From Pelagomonas calceolata (Eukaryota > Sar > Pelagophyceae > Pelagomonadales > Pelagomonadaceae), in contig CAKKNE010000002.1 in the NCBI GenBank assembly GCA_918797485.1, positions 958,501-1,022,500 of the forward strand: DNA of 64,000 nt, written 5' to 3'. The notes below the pieces were generated by a model, which was not told the DNA's origin, ran no database searches, and was given only the letters and a program-made list of their open reading frames with translations. This document shows, one piece after another, positions 27,876 to 36,091 of this stretch. Within the stretch, counting starts at the first letter, position 1. Every line of letters starts with the position of its first letter. Position numbers and translations under genes: made by a program.

Positions 27876-28886
27876 ATGACGCACCGCCGCGGATGGCTGG
27901 TGGTAGTGGCCGCATACGCTGCCGCCGAGCCGGAGGAGGCCTGCACGCCGGCCGTACTGCCCGTGCTGGATCTCGCGCCCTTCGCGGGCGGCGACGATGA
28001 CGCGCAGCGCACCGTCGCCCGCGCGCTCGACGCGGCCTGCCGCGACCACGGCTTCGTGGCGCTGCGGAACGTCGGCGTGGACCGCGCGCTACTCGCTGCC
28101 GCGTGGAACGCCTCCGAGGCGCTCTTCGCACTGCCGGAAGCTGCCAAGGCGCGCCTCGAGCCGTGGGCGGCGGCGACGAACCGGGGCTATTCTCCACCGG
28201 GCCGCGAGCGCCTCAACGCGAGACGAAAGACGCGCGAGCCGAAGGAGGCGTTCAACGTCAAAGGCGCGGGCAACCAGTACGACGAGGCGCCTGCTCAGTT
28301 CGGAGCCGTCGCCGACGAGCTGTGGCGCGTCCTGGTCGTGGAGGCTGCTAATCGGTACGCGGTCGCGGCCGCCCTGGCGCTCGACCTACCCCGCGACTTC
28401 TTCTCCAAGACGCTCCAACAGCTCGACCTCTGCACGCTGCGGTTCCTGCACTACCCCGCGCTGCCCCCGTCGGAAGAAGGAGAGGTCCTCCGCGCGGGCG
28501 AGCACACGGACTTTGGCTTCGCGACGTTCCTCTTCATAAAGGGGGGAGCGGCTGGGCTGCAGATGAAGAGCGTGGAGGGTGGCGAGGTGCGCGCCGACGA
28601 GGCGGGCGGCTGGCGCGACGTCGTCGTGCCGGCTGACGACGACGTCGTGGCCGTCGTCAACACGGGCGCGCTCCTGGCCCGCTGGACGAACGACCGGTGG
28701 CGCGCGACGGCGCACCGCGTGGTCGCCGGATCAGCGGGCGCGCCTGAACGCTACGCCATCGCCGCCTTCATCGACCCCGACGCGGACGCCGCGGTTGCTG
28801 CTCACCCCTCCTTCGGAGCGTCGCGCTACCCGCCCACGACGGGCCTCGCCTTCTTGCGGATGAAGCTCGACGAGGCGAACGCGTAG
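27876..28886 (+). CDS. 2-oxoglutarate/Fe(II) oxygenase, isopenicillin-N-synthase-like
   Basis: A 336-residue protein from ATG 27876. A short hydrophobic leader (WLVVVAAYAAA) precedes the DIOX_N-like part (VLPVLDLAPF...DHGFVALRNVGV). The catalytic half has the iron ligands HTD in AGEHTDFGFATFLF and His in RATAHRVV. The 2-oxoglutarate-binding Arg is in ERYAIAAF. Such enzymes hydroxylate or desaturate small molecules. The leader hints at secretory or organellar entry. Substrate unknown. Confidence 0.88.
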   Translation: MTHRRGWLVVVAAYAAAEPEEACTPAVLPVLDLAPFAGGDDDAQRTVARALDAACRDHGFVALRNVGVDRALLAAAWNASEALFALPEAAKARLEPWAAATNRGYSPPGRERLNARRKTREPKEAFNVKGAGNQYDEAPAQFGAVADELWRVLVVEAANRYAVAAALALDLPRDFFSKTLQQLDLCTLRFLHYPALPPSEEGEVLRAGEHTDFGFATFLFIKGGAAGLQMKSVEGGEVRADEAGGWRDVVVPADDDVVAVVNTGALLARWTNDRWRATAHRVVAGSAGAPERYAIAAFIDPDADAAVAAHPSFGASRYPPTTGLAFLRMKLDEANA

Positions 28887-28977
28887 ACTGTCCTGTACAT
28901 AGATGTTGATAATGACTTTGGTGTGTATTTCTGTTCGATCATCTAGGACTACTTGATCAACAATTTACCCGACAGAA

Positions 28978-29274
28978 CTAGAGCTCGTTCGGCACGCGCG
29001 GCAGCTTCGGCATGATGTCCTTGAAGCCCGCGAGCTTGTCGGGCGGGAAGTCCCCGACTTCGGTGGAGACGGCCATGAGCGGGACCGTCTTGATGGCGTT
29101 GGCCTTCTTGAGGCATTCGTCGATCTTCGATTGGTAGTCCTGCTTGACCCCAGGCTCGTAGAGGTGGCCCCAGTCCGAACCCCAGATCTTGGCTGATTTC
29201 ACTTCATGTTCGCAGCGCTTCTCCCAATTATAATTGTCGCCCACATAATTATGTTCCTCGCCGTCCTTGGCCAT
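28978..29274 (-). CDS. Small conserved-looking protein, unknown function
   Basis: ATG 29274 opens 98 codons. The protein is soluble and mixed in charge (YNWEKRCEHEVKSAKIWGSD, then YQSKIDECLKKANAIKTVP), with a Pro-rich C-terminus. Codon and amino-acid composition look like a real gene. No family is recognised. Confidence 0.6.
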   Translation of the reverse strand: MAKDGEEHNYVGDNYNWEKRCEHEVKSAKIWGSDWGHLYEPGVKQDYQSKIDECLKKANAIKTVPLMAVSTEVGDFPPDKLAGFKDIMPKLPRVPNEL

Positions 29275-29535
29275 ATTGGCCGCTGTCCTGGGTGTCTGGC
29301 TACCTCACGGAACGGCTCCTGTGCGGCTCCAGGCGCGTGGTCAGGCGCGTGGTCTTCCCGCGTCGGTGGCGTAGCGGGCCGGGCGGGCTGCGGGGCAGCG
29401 CTCGCGTGCCTTTGCAAGCTAGCGCCGAGCTCACAACTCCCTGCCTGCTAGTAGGTGCCCACTAGCCAAAGGTGCATCGGTTGGGAGCTGGATTGGGCAC
29501 AAATAGAGCCGCCCACGCGTCAAGGAATAACACAA

Positions 29536-30981
29536 TTACGTAGTTACGAGGTAGCCGAAGTGAAACAGGTAGCGGCGGAGCGCGGGGGCGAGCGCCTCCC
29601 AGTCGCCGCTGGCCATGGCCTTCTTGAGATGAGAATAGTTCGTCCTGTCCATGACGAGGCGGACGCGCACCGCCGGCTCGAGCTCGTCGTTGCCGGCGTA
29701 GTTCCCACACACGAGGACCCAGACGATCTCGTCGGCCCTTGGGATCGGCACGCCGAGCTGCTCCGGGGTTGTGAGGCTGTAGAGCTGGTTTACGGACAAT
29801 GTGGCGTCTGCCGTCTGCGCCGTCGCGCGCGCCAGCCAGGGCGGCGCGTCCTTGATGTTAAACGTCGGGATATCGTCGCCGTCATCGTCATCATCGTCGT
29901 CGTCGCTGCCGGCGACGGCCCCGCGGGGCTCGGTGAGCGCGGGCGGGCAGATCATCCCCACGGTGAGGCCCCGCAGGCGGGCAGATCGCCCCCCGGCCCC
30001 CCGGGCGGCGTCGCCGAGCAGTTTCTCGAGCTTCGCCAGGCCCGCAGCGTCGCTCGTGACGCGCGCCCGCCCCTCGTCCGTGCGGAGCAGCCGGTGCCGC
30101 AACGCGGAACAGATCACCTCCGCCGTCGTCGGCGCCATGAGCGAAATATTGAGAGAGATGTTGTCATCGTCCAACGACTCGACCTCGTGGAAAACACCAG
30201 CGGGGAAGTAGAGCACGTCGCCCGCGTCGAGCGTCACCTCCTCCACCCCCGGCGCGGCGCGCGGCCGCTTGCGCGATTGTGTAGTTTCGCCGAGCGCCCT
30301 TGATTTGGCCTGGTCCCACAACACACTGTCGTCGGCGAAGTGCGGCGTCTCCCCCCTAAGCGGGTGCGCTTCTCGTCTATGAGCGAGGCGCCAGCGCTTC
30401 CTTCCTCGCAACTGGATCGTGAAGTTTTCCTGGAAGTCGGAATGCCAGGCCGTCACATGACCTTTACGAGCGCAGAACATCTCGACCTCGCCGCGGCCCG
30501 CGAGCGGGCCCGCATCCCTCAAAGGCGGCAACCCCAGAGACGTCTCCTTTAGTAAAGCGTTCACCAAGGTTTCCTCGATAGCGGGCGGCGCGCGGCAGTA
30601 GAGCGCGTGGCCCGCCTGATGTAGTGCAATTGCGTTCCGCGGGTCGTCGACGTCGATGGACCGCGCCGTCGTGCCGCGCGACGGCGGCAGGCCGTCCATC
30701 GTACGTACGGTTCCACCGGTGCGCACCCAGGCCATGACGCGGTCCGACGCCGTGTGCTCCACGATTTCCTCGACGTCACCCGCGCTCGCCGCCGGGAACA
30801 GCGTGGCGGCTCGTTCCGCGCCGCCGCCTCTTATTACGACGCAGCGCTGCCGGAAGTGCAGTCTCAAAAAATCATCCTTCGACAGCGGGTGCAGCAGCGC
30901 GTCGAGGGTCAGCGGGTCTTCTAGGGGCGGTGCATTGCTCGTCGTGCGGTGCTCCACCAGCAACGTATCGTTTTCGGCCAT
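29536..30981 (-). CDS. JmjC/cupin-type 2-oxoglutarate oxygenase (ribosomal-oxygenase-like)
   Basis: A 481-residue protein from ATG 30981. The N-terminal part (LHPLSKDDFLRLHFRQRCVVIRGGG) is typical of Cupin_4/8 enzymes. The double-stranded beta-helix holds HxD in TAWHSDFQENFTIQLRGRKRW and the distal His in YFPAGVFHEVES. A long Asp-rich segment (about 370) and a helical C-terminal domain follow. Relatives such as NO66/MINA53 hydroxylate ribosomal protein histidines; related JmjC enzymes act on other proteins. Protein hydroxylation is inferred, but the target is not. Confidence 0.85.
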   Translation of the reverse strand: MAENDTLLVEHRTTSNAPPLEDPLTLDALLHPLSKDDFLRLHFRQRCVVIRGGGAERAATLFPAASAGDVEEIVEHTASDRVMAWVRTGGTVRTMDGLPPSRGTTARSIDVDDPRNAIALHQAGHALYCRAPPAIEETLVNALLKETSLGLPPLRDAGPLAGRGEVEMFCARKGHVTAWHSDFQENFTIQLRGRKRWRLAHRREAHPLRGETPHFADDSVLWDQAKSRALGETTQSRKRPRAAPGVEEVTLDAGDVLYFPAGVFHEVESLDDDNISLNISLMAPTTAEVICSALRHRLLRTDEGRARVTSDAAGLAKLEKLLGDAARGAGGRSARLRGLTVGMICPPALTEPRGAVAGSDDDDDDDDGDDIPTFNIKDAPPWLARATAQTADATLSVNQLYSLTTPEQLGVPIPRADEIVWVLVCGNYAGNDELEPAVRVRLVMDRTNYSHLKKAMASGDWEALAPALRRYLFHFGYLVTT

Positions 30982-31467
30982 GATTACGAGCAGTGCTTTG
31001 GCTTCACCGCGGCGACGGGCGTGATTAAGGCACAGTGGCAGTGAGAGCGTTTTGCTGTGCGGTGGTTTTGCGGAACGCGAGCGCTCAATTTCTTGTGTGC
31101 TGCCAACGATGCGATCTATGAGAGCTCCTTATAGCGCAAATTGCCACGCTGAACGCAATGCGAGCTGTCAATTGGCTGCATAGGCAGCTGGAGTCACGGG
31201 TTTTGCTCGCGAAACACAGAGGCAACCACCTTTCCCGGAAGAGGCCCTGGACCGCCTCCGCGAGTATTGGAATTGCATGGCCTTATCGTGCGGGGCCGCA
31301 TCTCTCAGGAACAGAGAGAAGTGGGGCAGCATCCGGGCACCGGGCAGGCGCCGAGCCGGGCAGCCTCGGCGTCGCGAAACGCATCAATCGCAGCGGTCGC
31401 GACTTGTCTGCGCTTTTTGAGCGCCGCGCGGCACGCTGACGCAGGACACTGGGACCCATAAACACCC
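30982..31467. other. Divergent intergenic region, no gene seen
   Basis: It separates the JmjC gene (minus) from the SAM-domain gene (plus). No repeat copy is seen. Confidence 0.4.
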
Positions 31468-31764
31468 ATGTTCGACATCTCTTGTGGCGACGACGGCGGG
31501 CCCGCATCCTGCGGCATCTTCGGGGGCAGCGTCGGCGGCGGCGGCGCGAAGCAGCCGCAGACGCTCGCGGGCCTGTTGAAGAAATTAGATCTGTCGGAGT
31601 ACGAGCCCAAGTTCGTGGCCGCGGGCATCACGGACATCGCCTCCCTCGCCGAGTTGTCAGAAGAGGAGCTCGACAAGTTCGACATGCGCAAGCTCGAGAA
31701 ACGGAAGCTGCGGCACCACCTCCAGAGCGCCTGGGTGCCCGACGGCGTCGCGCTGCGGTGCTAG
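31468..31764 (+). CDS. Small SAM-domain protein
   Basis: ATG 31468 codes 98 residues. After a Gly/Cys-rich N-terminus (SCGIFGGSVGGGG) a single SAM domain fills about 32-88: LAGLLKKLDLSEYEPKFVAAGITD followed by LAELSEEELDKF and the KLRHHLQ helix. SAM domains polymerise or bind other SAM domains or RNA. With nothing else in the protein, an adaptor role is likely. Confidence 0.82.
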   Translation: MFDISCGDDGGPASCGIFGGSVGGGGAKQPQTLAGLLKKLDLSEYEPKFVAAGITDIASLAELSEEELDKFDMRKLEKRKLRHHLQSAWVPDGVALRC

Positions 31765-31782
31765 GCGCGTAAACACAAAATC

Positions 31783-33102
31783 TTAAAACACAGACGGCGG
31801 CAGGCACCGCTCCCGGTACATCTCGGCGGGCGCTCTTCTATGAGCCGACGCGAAGAGGCGGAGCACGACCGTGTCACGCATGCCCCGCACCACGGGCTCG
31901 ACGCCGTGCTGGTCGCGGCACACGTTGAGGAACGCGGCGCCGGGCTCGTGCGCCAGCCAGCGGTCTTCAATTCCAAAAAACGCGACGCGGCTCCCTTCCA
32001 AGTCGTCCGACGCGCGAACGCAGAGGTTCAAACTAATTTCGCAGACGTCGTTGTGGCGCGACGCCGTCGCATTTGTGGTGGGGTGTGGGTCGGGAGACCG
32101 CTTGTGCACCGAGAACGCGTGCCTACTGTCCATTGGTGGGAACGCCGGGAACAGGAGCCGCGCCAGCGGCGCGACCACGGTCTCCGCCAGAGCGTCGAAT
32201 AAGCCGCCCAGGCCCGCCTCGTCGACGAGGAGCGAGGCGGGCCCGTCAGCTGTTCTAGGGACAACCACACCCACATCGCTCGTGGCGTAGCTCATGTTGT
32301 TGGTGGGCCGCGATTCGGTCGTCCCGCGCGCGCAGTCGAGGGCCGCCGCGACGGCCTCGGCGGCGGGGCGCGTCAACACCTGCAGCGTCCGCACGCGGCC
32401 CTGACCGCCCAGCAGCGGCGCGAGCGCGGCGGGCGAGCCGGCGCGCAGCGCGTCGCGCAGTTCCGGCGCGAGCATCTCCTCGAGTGCGAAAGCTTGGCTT
32501 TCGGAGGCCCTCGCGCGGAAGGCCGCGTGCTCGGCGCGCTCGTCGTTCCGTGCGGCGTCCCAGGCGGCGACGATCGCGGCGAGGCGGGCGTTGCTGAGGG
32601 TCTCCGCCGCCGCGAATACCGGTGCGTCTTCTGTCGTCGCGAAAGCCGCTGTCGCCGCGGTCGCTAGTCTGGTCGTCGACGCCGGATCCTGCCGCAGCCA
32701 CGCGTGCACGAAAACAAACACGTTCTCCTCGACGACCAGCGACGCGCGGACGAGCACGCTGTCGCCGTCGCGCGACTCCGTCGAGGCACACGCGACGACG
32801 GGCTCGTCCGGTTCCGGCGGAACCACGAACCACCAGGCCGCCTCGGAGGATACGCGCAGGCTCACGGCGACGCAGAGCTCCGGAGAACGCCACTCCGGCG
32901 CGTCTTCGGGCAGCGCCACGCGCACGGCGGCGACGACGCGACCGGCTCGCGCCGTGCCGCAGTCTTCCACAAAACCATCGGCCGCGGTGCCCTCGAAGGC
33001 GAGGACGCCGTCCGCGGGTGGTGGCTGGATGGGCGCCGGGCCCTCGCCCCAGGCGGCGATGCGCGCCGCGATCGCGACGAGCGTCGCGAGTCGTCGCCGC
33101 AT
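31783..33102 (-). CDS. Secreted/ER 2-oxoglutarate oxygenase (prolyl-hydroxylase-like fold)
   Basis: A 439-residue protein from ATG 33102, chosen because it starts a signal peptide (MRRRLATLVAIAARIAAWG). The longer frame from 33282 puts that peptide inside. The C-terminal 150 residues hold SRHNDVCEISLNLCV (HxD-type ligand) and a second His (DQHGVEPVVRGMRDTVVLRL) with a following Arg for 2-oxoglutarate. This pattern is found in P4H-like enzymes. The N-terminal 250 residues are beta-rich and unassigned. Converges with the SAM-domain gene, with 18 bp between. Confidence 0.7.
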   Translation of the reverse strand: MRRRLATLVAIAARIAAWGEGPAPIQPPPADGVLAFEGTAADGFVEDCGTARAGRVVAAVRVALPEDAPEWRSPELCVAVSLRVSSEAAWWFVVPPEPDEPVVACASTESRDGDSVLVRASLVVEENVFVFVHAWLRQDPASTTRLATAATAAFATTEDAPVFAAAETLSNARLAAIVAAWDAARNDERAEHAAFRARASESQAFALEEMLAPELRDALRAGSPAALAPLLGGQGRVRTLQVLTRPAAEAVAAALDCARGTTESRPTNNMSYATSDVGVVVPRTADGPASLLVDEAGLGGLFDALAETVVAPLARLLFPAFPPMDSRHAFSVHKRSPDPHPTTNATASRHNDVCEISLNLCVRASDDLEGSRVAFFGIEDRWLAHEPGAAFLNVCRDQHGVEPVVRGMRDTVVLRLFASAHRRAPAEMYRERCLPPSVF

Positions 33103-33542
33103 GATGCGTTCGGCAGCGTGAGCCGGGCAGCACCGCAGAGCTGCGCTTTCAAAAAACGCTCTCCCTTGCTCTTGTGAGCCGCGCGAATCAATAAGCCACG
33201 AATCGCGTCGGCAGCAGCAGCACTCGGAGGAGAGTGGTGGTTTCAAAAACTCTGCCTTGCCTCGTGGGCTCGCACGGCTCAAAAATCACAGCGATGCGGT
33301 CACGCTGGTATCTATCAAGGCCTCGTAAGTGCCATCGGCGCGATGGGCCGCGCGCAGCTCCATTCCTAGTGCCTTACAGGCCGCTAGCTCGCAGCGTCTT
33401 GGCCCGAGTCGATTGACCGACTACCAGGGCGCAGGGCTCACCGTCCACCCGCGTAAACGCACCGCCGCAGCCCAACAACCAGTTCTTCGCGTGCCCGGAG
33501 CCAACGAGGCCGCCGCAGCTCTCTGAGAGCCCACTTGGCCAG
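33103..33542. other. Divergent intergenic region
   Basis: It lies between an oxygenase gene (minus) and the Mpo1-like gene (plus) and holds GCTAG element copy 4. No gene is seen. Confidence 0.5.
33365..33388 (+). promoter_or_regulatory. GCTAG/CTAGC element (copy 4)
   Basis: It reads CCTAGTGCCTTACAGG then CCGCTAGC. It lies about 178 bp upstream of the Mpo1-like gene's ATG, in its orientation. Confidence 0.55.
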
Positions 33543-34460
33543 ATGGCGGAACCGCTCGTCCTCCTCAACTACGCCTTCGTGGCCGTAGTTTTCAGCTTGC
33601 TGCTCGGCTCCATCATCTCGCAGCGCGCCCGCGTGGGCCTCTGCTGGGTCGCGATCCCCGGCCTCATAGCGTGCGTAGGGACCAAGCTCTTACGTACCTA
33701 CGACACGGTCGACGAGCTGACGTTCTACGCCAGCTACCACTCTCATCCGATGAACCAATTGGTGCACATCGTGTGCGTGCCTCTACTGCTCTTTACAGTA
33801 TTCATTTTCGCGGCCTACGTGCCACCGCCGATCAAGGCCGCGCCCCAACTCACGTGGCCGCTGCTCGGCGCCTGCGCTTGGTCGCTACACCACGTCCGCG
33901 CCGCGCCACTCGTCGGCTCTATTGTGTCCTGCCTCACGTTCGCGATGGCGCTCGCGGCCACGGCGATCGTCGAGCGCGAGAGGCGCACCAGCAATCGTAG
34001 CTTTGTCGAGTTCCACGTCGGCGATCGAGTGCATGTTCTCGAACCCGCTAAGTTCGCGGGCAACGTCGGCACCGTTGTGAAGCGCGACGCGACAGAGGGG
34101 TCCGTCGTCGTCCGGCTCGAGGGGTCGAATGTGAGTTTGGAGGCCCTCCACAGCCAGCTTCAAGGGTTCGGCGAGTTCAGGGCGGGCGATCGAGTGAGAA
34201 CCCTCGGTGCCGGTACCTACGGCTTCGCCGCTTTTTACGCCGGCCTCGTCCACGTCTTCTGCTGGTACGCCCAAATCCACCCGGGCCACGGCATCTACGA
34301 AGGCCGGAAGCCCGCCCTGCTCGACAGCGCTCTCCAGTCGTTCCTCGACGCGCCGCTCTTCGTCTGGTACGAGGTCGCGTTCGCCTGCGGCTACGACCCG
34401 GCCCTCAAGCAGGAGCTCGACGCCGCCGTCGAAGCGAGACACGCCGCGTGGGACCTCTAG
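33543..34460 (+). CDS. Mpo1-like (DUF962) membrane protein with inserted KOW/SH3-like segment
   Basis: A 305-residue protein from ATG 33543. The DUF962/Mpo1 hallmark YASYHSHPMNQLVHIVCVPLLLF is at about 60-83, and the C-terminal signature (QIHPGHGIYEGRKPALLDSALQSF) at about 250. Four hydrophobic spans surround these. Yeast Mpo1 is an Fe(II) dioxygenase of 2-hydroxy fatty acids in the ER, acting in phytosphingosine breakdown. Residues about 153-222 are foreign to the family. They are hydrophilic and contain two VGDRVHVLEPAKFAGNVGTV / AGDRVRTLGAGTYG units like KOW or SH3 barrels. The insert sits between membrane spans and keeps the frame. Confidence 0.8.
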   Translation: MAEPLVLLNYAFVAVVFSLLLGSIISQRARVGLCWVAIPGLIACVGTKLLRTYDTVDELTFYASYHSHPMNQLVHIVCVPLLLFTVFIFAAYVPPPIKAAPQLTWPLLGACAWSLHHVRAAPLVGSIVSCLTFAMALAATAIVERERRTSNRSFVEFHVGDRVHVLEPAKFAGNVGTVVKRDATEGSVVVRLEGSNVSLEALHSQLQGFGEFRAGDRVRTLGAGTYGFAAFYAGLVHVFCWYAQIHPGHGIYEGRKPALLDSALQSFLDAPLFVWYEVAFACGYDPALKQELDAAVEARHAAWDL

Positions 34461-34681
34461 TCGCCCTGTCAAAGACGTGCCGCACCCGCCATCATCCTGC
34501 CAGTGACGCGCCACGCCGGCCGGGCGCTGCACCACGTTGGGGACAGTAAAATGTAAGCTATTGTAAATAGTTTTATCCTCGCCGCGCGCGGCGCTCGCGC
34601 GCAGGCTCTCTCCTCACAGACGCCATTGGTGCGACCACACGGCCGCGTTTTTTGGGGGAAGGACACACGGGAGCGCGACGT

Positions 34682-35332
34682 TTAGAACGGCGCCCAGACC
34701 GAGCCGGAGTACTGCGTGAGGTCCTCCGTGAAGTACGGGACCGAGCCCGGCACCGTCGACGCGGCGATGAAACCCATGATGCCGATCATCGCGAGGCGGC
34801 CGTTGTTGATCTCGGCCGTCCGGCTGCGCAGCTTCTGCTCCTCCGTCTTGCCCGACAGGTACTTCGAGCCGAAGTACCAGACGAGGTCGTGCGTGCCGGA
34901 CTTGCCGCCGCGCATGTAGTGGGGCTTCTCCGCCTCGCCGAGGACCTCGAGGAGGCCGATGAAGCCGAGGATCGACCACTTGCCCTTGTCCGAGATGTTG
35001 TCCCAGGCGAGCAGCGGGTTGCCCGTGCCGAGCGACGAGAACTTCTCGCCCGACATCGTGAGGTCGGCCGGGAAGGTGATGCCCTGGTAGTTCACGAGGA
35101 AGCCGACGAAGGCCGCCATCGCGACGCGGCCGTGCTTGAGCTCGGCCTCGCGGTACCACTGAAGCGCCTCGGCGGAGGCGCCGTTCGAGAAGCCGAGCGG
35201 GTCGAAGAGCCCAATGGGCATCGTGATGCCCTCCATGTCCTGCACGGCCGCGACGGCCGTGCCGGCGCGCGGCGCCGCCGGCGCGACGAACGCGACGGCC
35301 GGGGCGGCGAGGAGCGCGAGGACGAGCTTCAT
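34682..35332 (-). CDS. Fucoxanthin-chlorophyll a/c light-harvesting protein (LHC family)
   Basis: A 216-residue protein from ATG 35332. The leader MKLVLALLAAPAVAFVAPA contains the AFVAP cleavage motif for complex plastids. Helix 1 (REAELKHGRVAMAAFVGFLV) and helix 3 (RTAEINNGRLAMIGIMGFIA) carry the ExxHxR / ExNxGR chlorophyll-binding motifs. A middle helix (ILGFIGLLEVLGE) lies between. The sequence is of the stramenopile FCP/LHCF-LHCR type. It is a thylakoid antenna protein. Intronless. Confidence 0.96.
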   Translation of the reverse strand: MKLVLALLAAPAVAFVAPAAPRAGTAVAAVQDMEGITMPIGLFDPLGFSNGASAEALQWYREAELKHGRVAMAAFVGFLVNYQGITFPADLTMSGEKFSSLGTGNPLLAWDNISDKGKWSILGFIGLLEVLGEAEKPHYMRGGKSGTHDLVWYFGSKYLSGKTEEQKLRSRTAEINNGRLAMIGIMGFIAASTVPGSVPYFTEDLTQYSGSVWAPF

Positions 35333-36091
35333 CGTAACCTATAAAAACAAACGGTGAGGGCGGCGCTCCGCGGCGCGCGTGCGGCTGCGCGCTCTCTGGG
35401 TGGGGCGTGGCGCGGCGACGGCGTCACCGCGGCGGCGTCGCCGCCAGAACCAGTTTTTGGCGGAAATCCGAGCCGAGCCGTGTCGACCGAGAACGCTCAG
35501 AGGCCCTCTGCGCAGCGTTCTAGGCATGCAGGCGGCTCGAGCAGCTGCAACAGCGCGCGCCGGCGTCACGGCAGAGCCGTGTCGTCCGCGCGCCCGCGCG
35601 AGCCCGCGCAGCAGCTGGTTTTGGAGCGGCCATGAAGCGCATGATATGTGCCTCTCCGCAGCCAAATTTTGCCACTGTTCGTTGCGCGAGCACACCGATA
35701 CAACGAACGACGATAAATCAATTTTTGCTGACGCGCTGACTGCTGACAAGCTGGTCGATTTGCGAAGCTGAAGAGGAGCCGGCTTGGATCCTAGTAGAAT
35801 TTTTAGCCCCTAAGAAAACCAAAAAGTGCAGTTCGGACGCCCTCCATTGCGTCTTTGACGCGTCCCCGGCGCGCCAGACCGGTCCGTGGATTTTGAGCTA
35901 GGTTATAGCCCTACTAGCTCTCGCAGACGGTCCTCGGGGGTCTGGGCCGCAAAAAAAGCCCATCCGGCCCTCTACTGACTTCGCGACGCGTCTCGGACAC
36001 CTCTCCACAGCCGCGAACCGCTGGACAAGCGCGCGCGCGCCGCCGCAGCACAGAAGCCACAAATCACAAAGACCCAGCACCGCACAGACCA
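35333..36091. other. Long divergent intergenic region
   Basis: This 759-bp gap lies between the antenna gene (minus) and the E4-E2 gene (plus). Imperfect direct repeats of GAGCCGTGTCG occur at about 35476 and 35575, and there is a CTACTAGCTC stretch at about 35910. No convincing gene is seen. Confidence 0.5.

Noticed and set aside
35339-35749. A 136-codon minus-strand frame upstream of the antenna gene
   Set aside because: Low-complexity Arg/Ala composition and no recognisable features; it lies in the antenna gene's promoter region.
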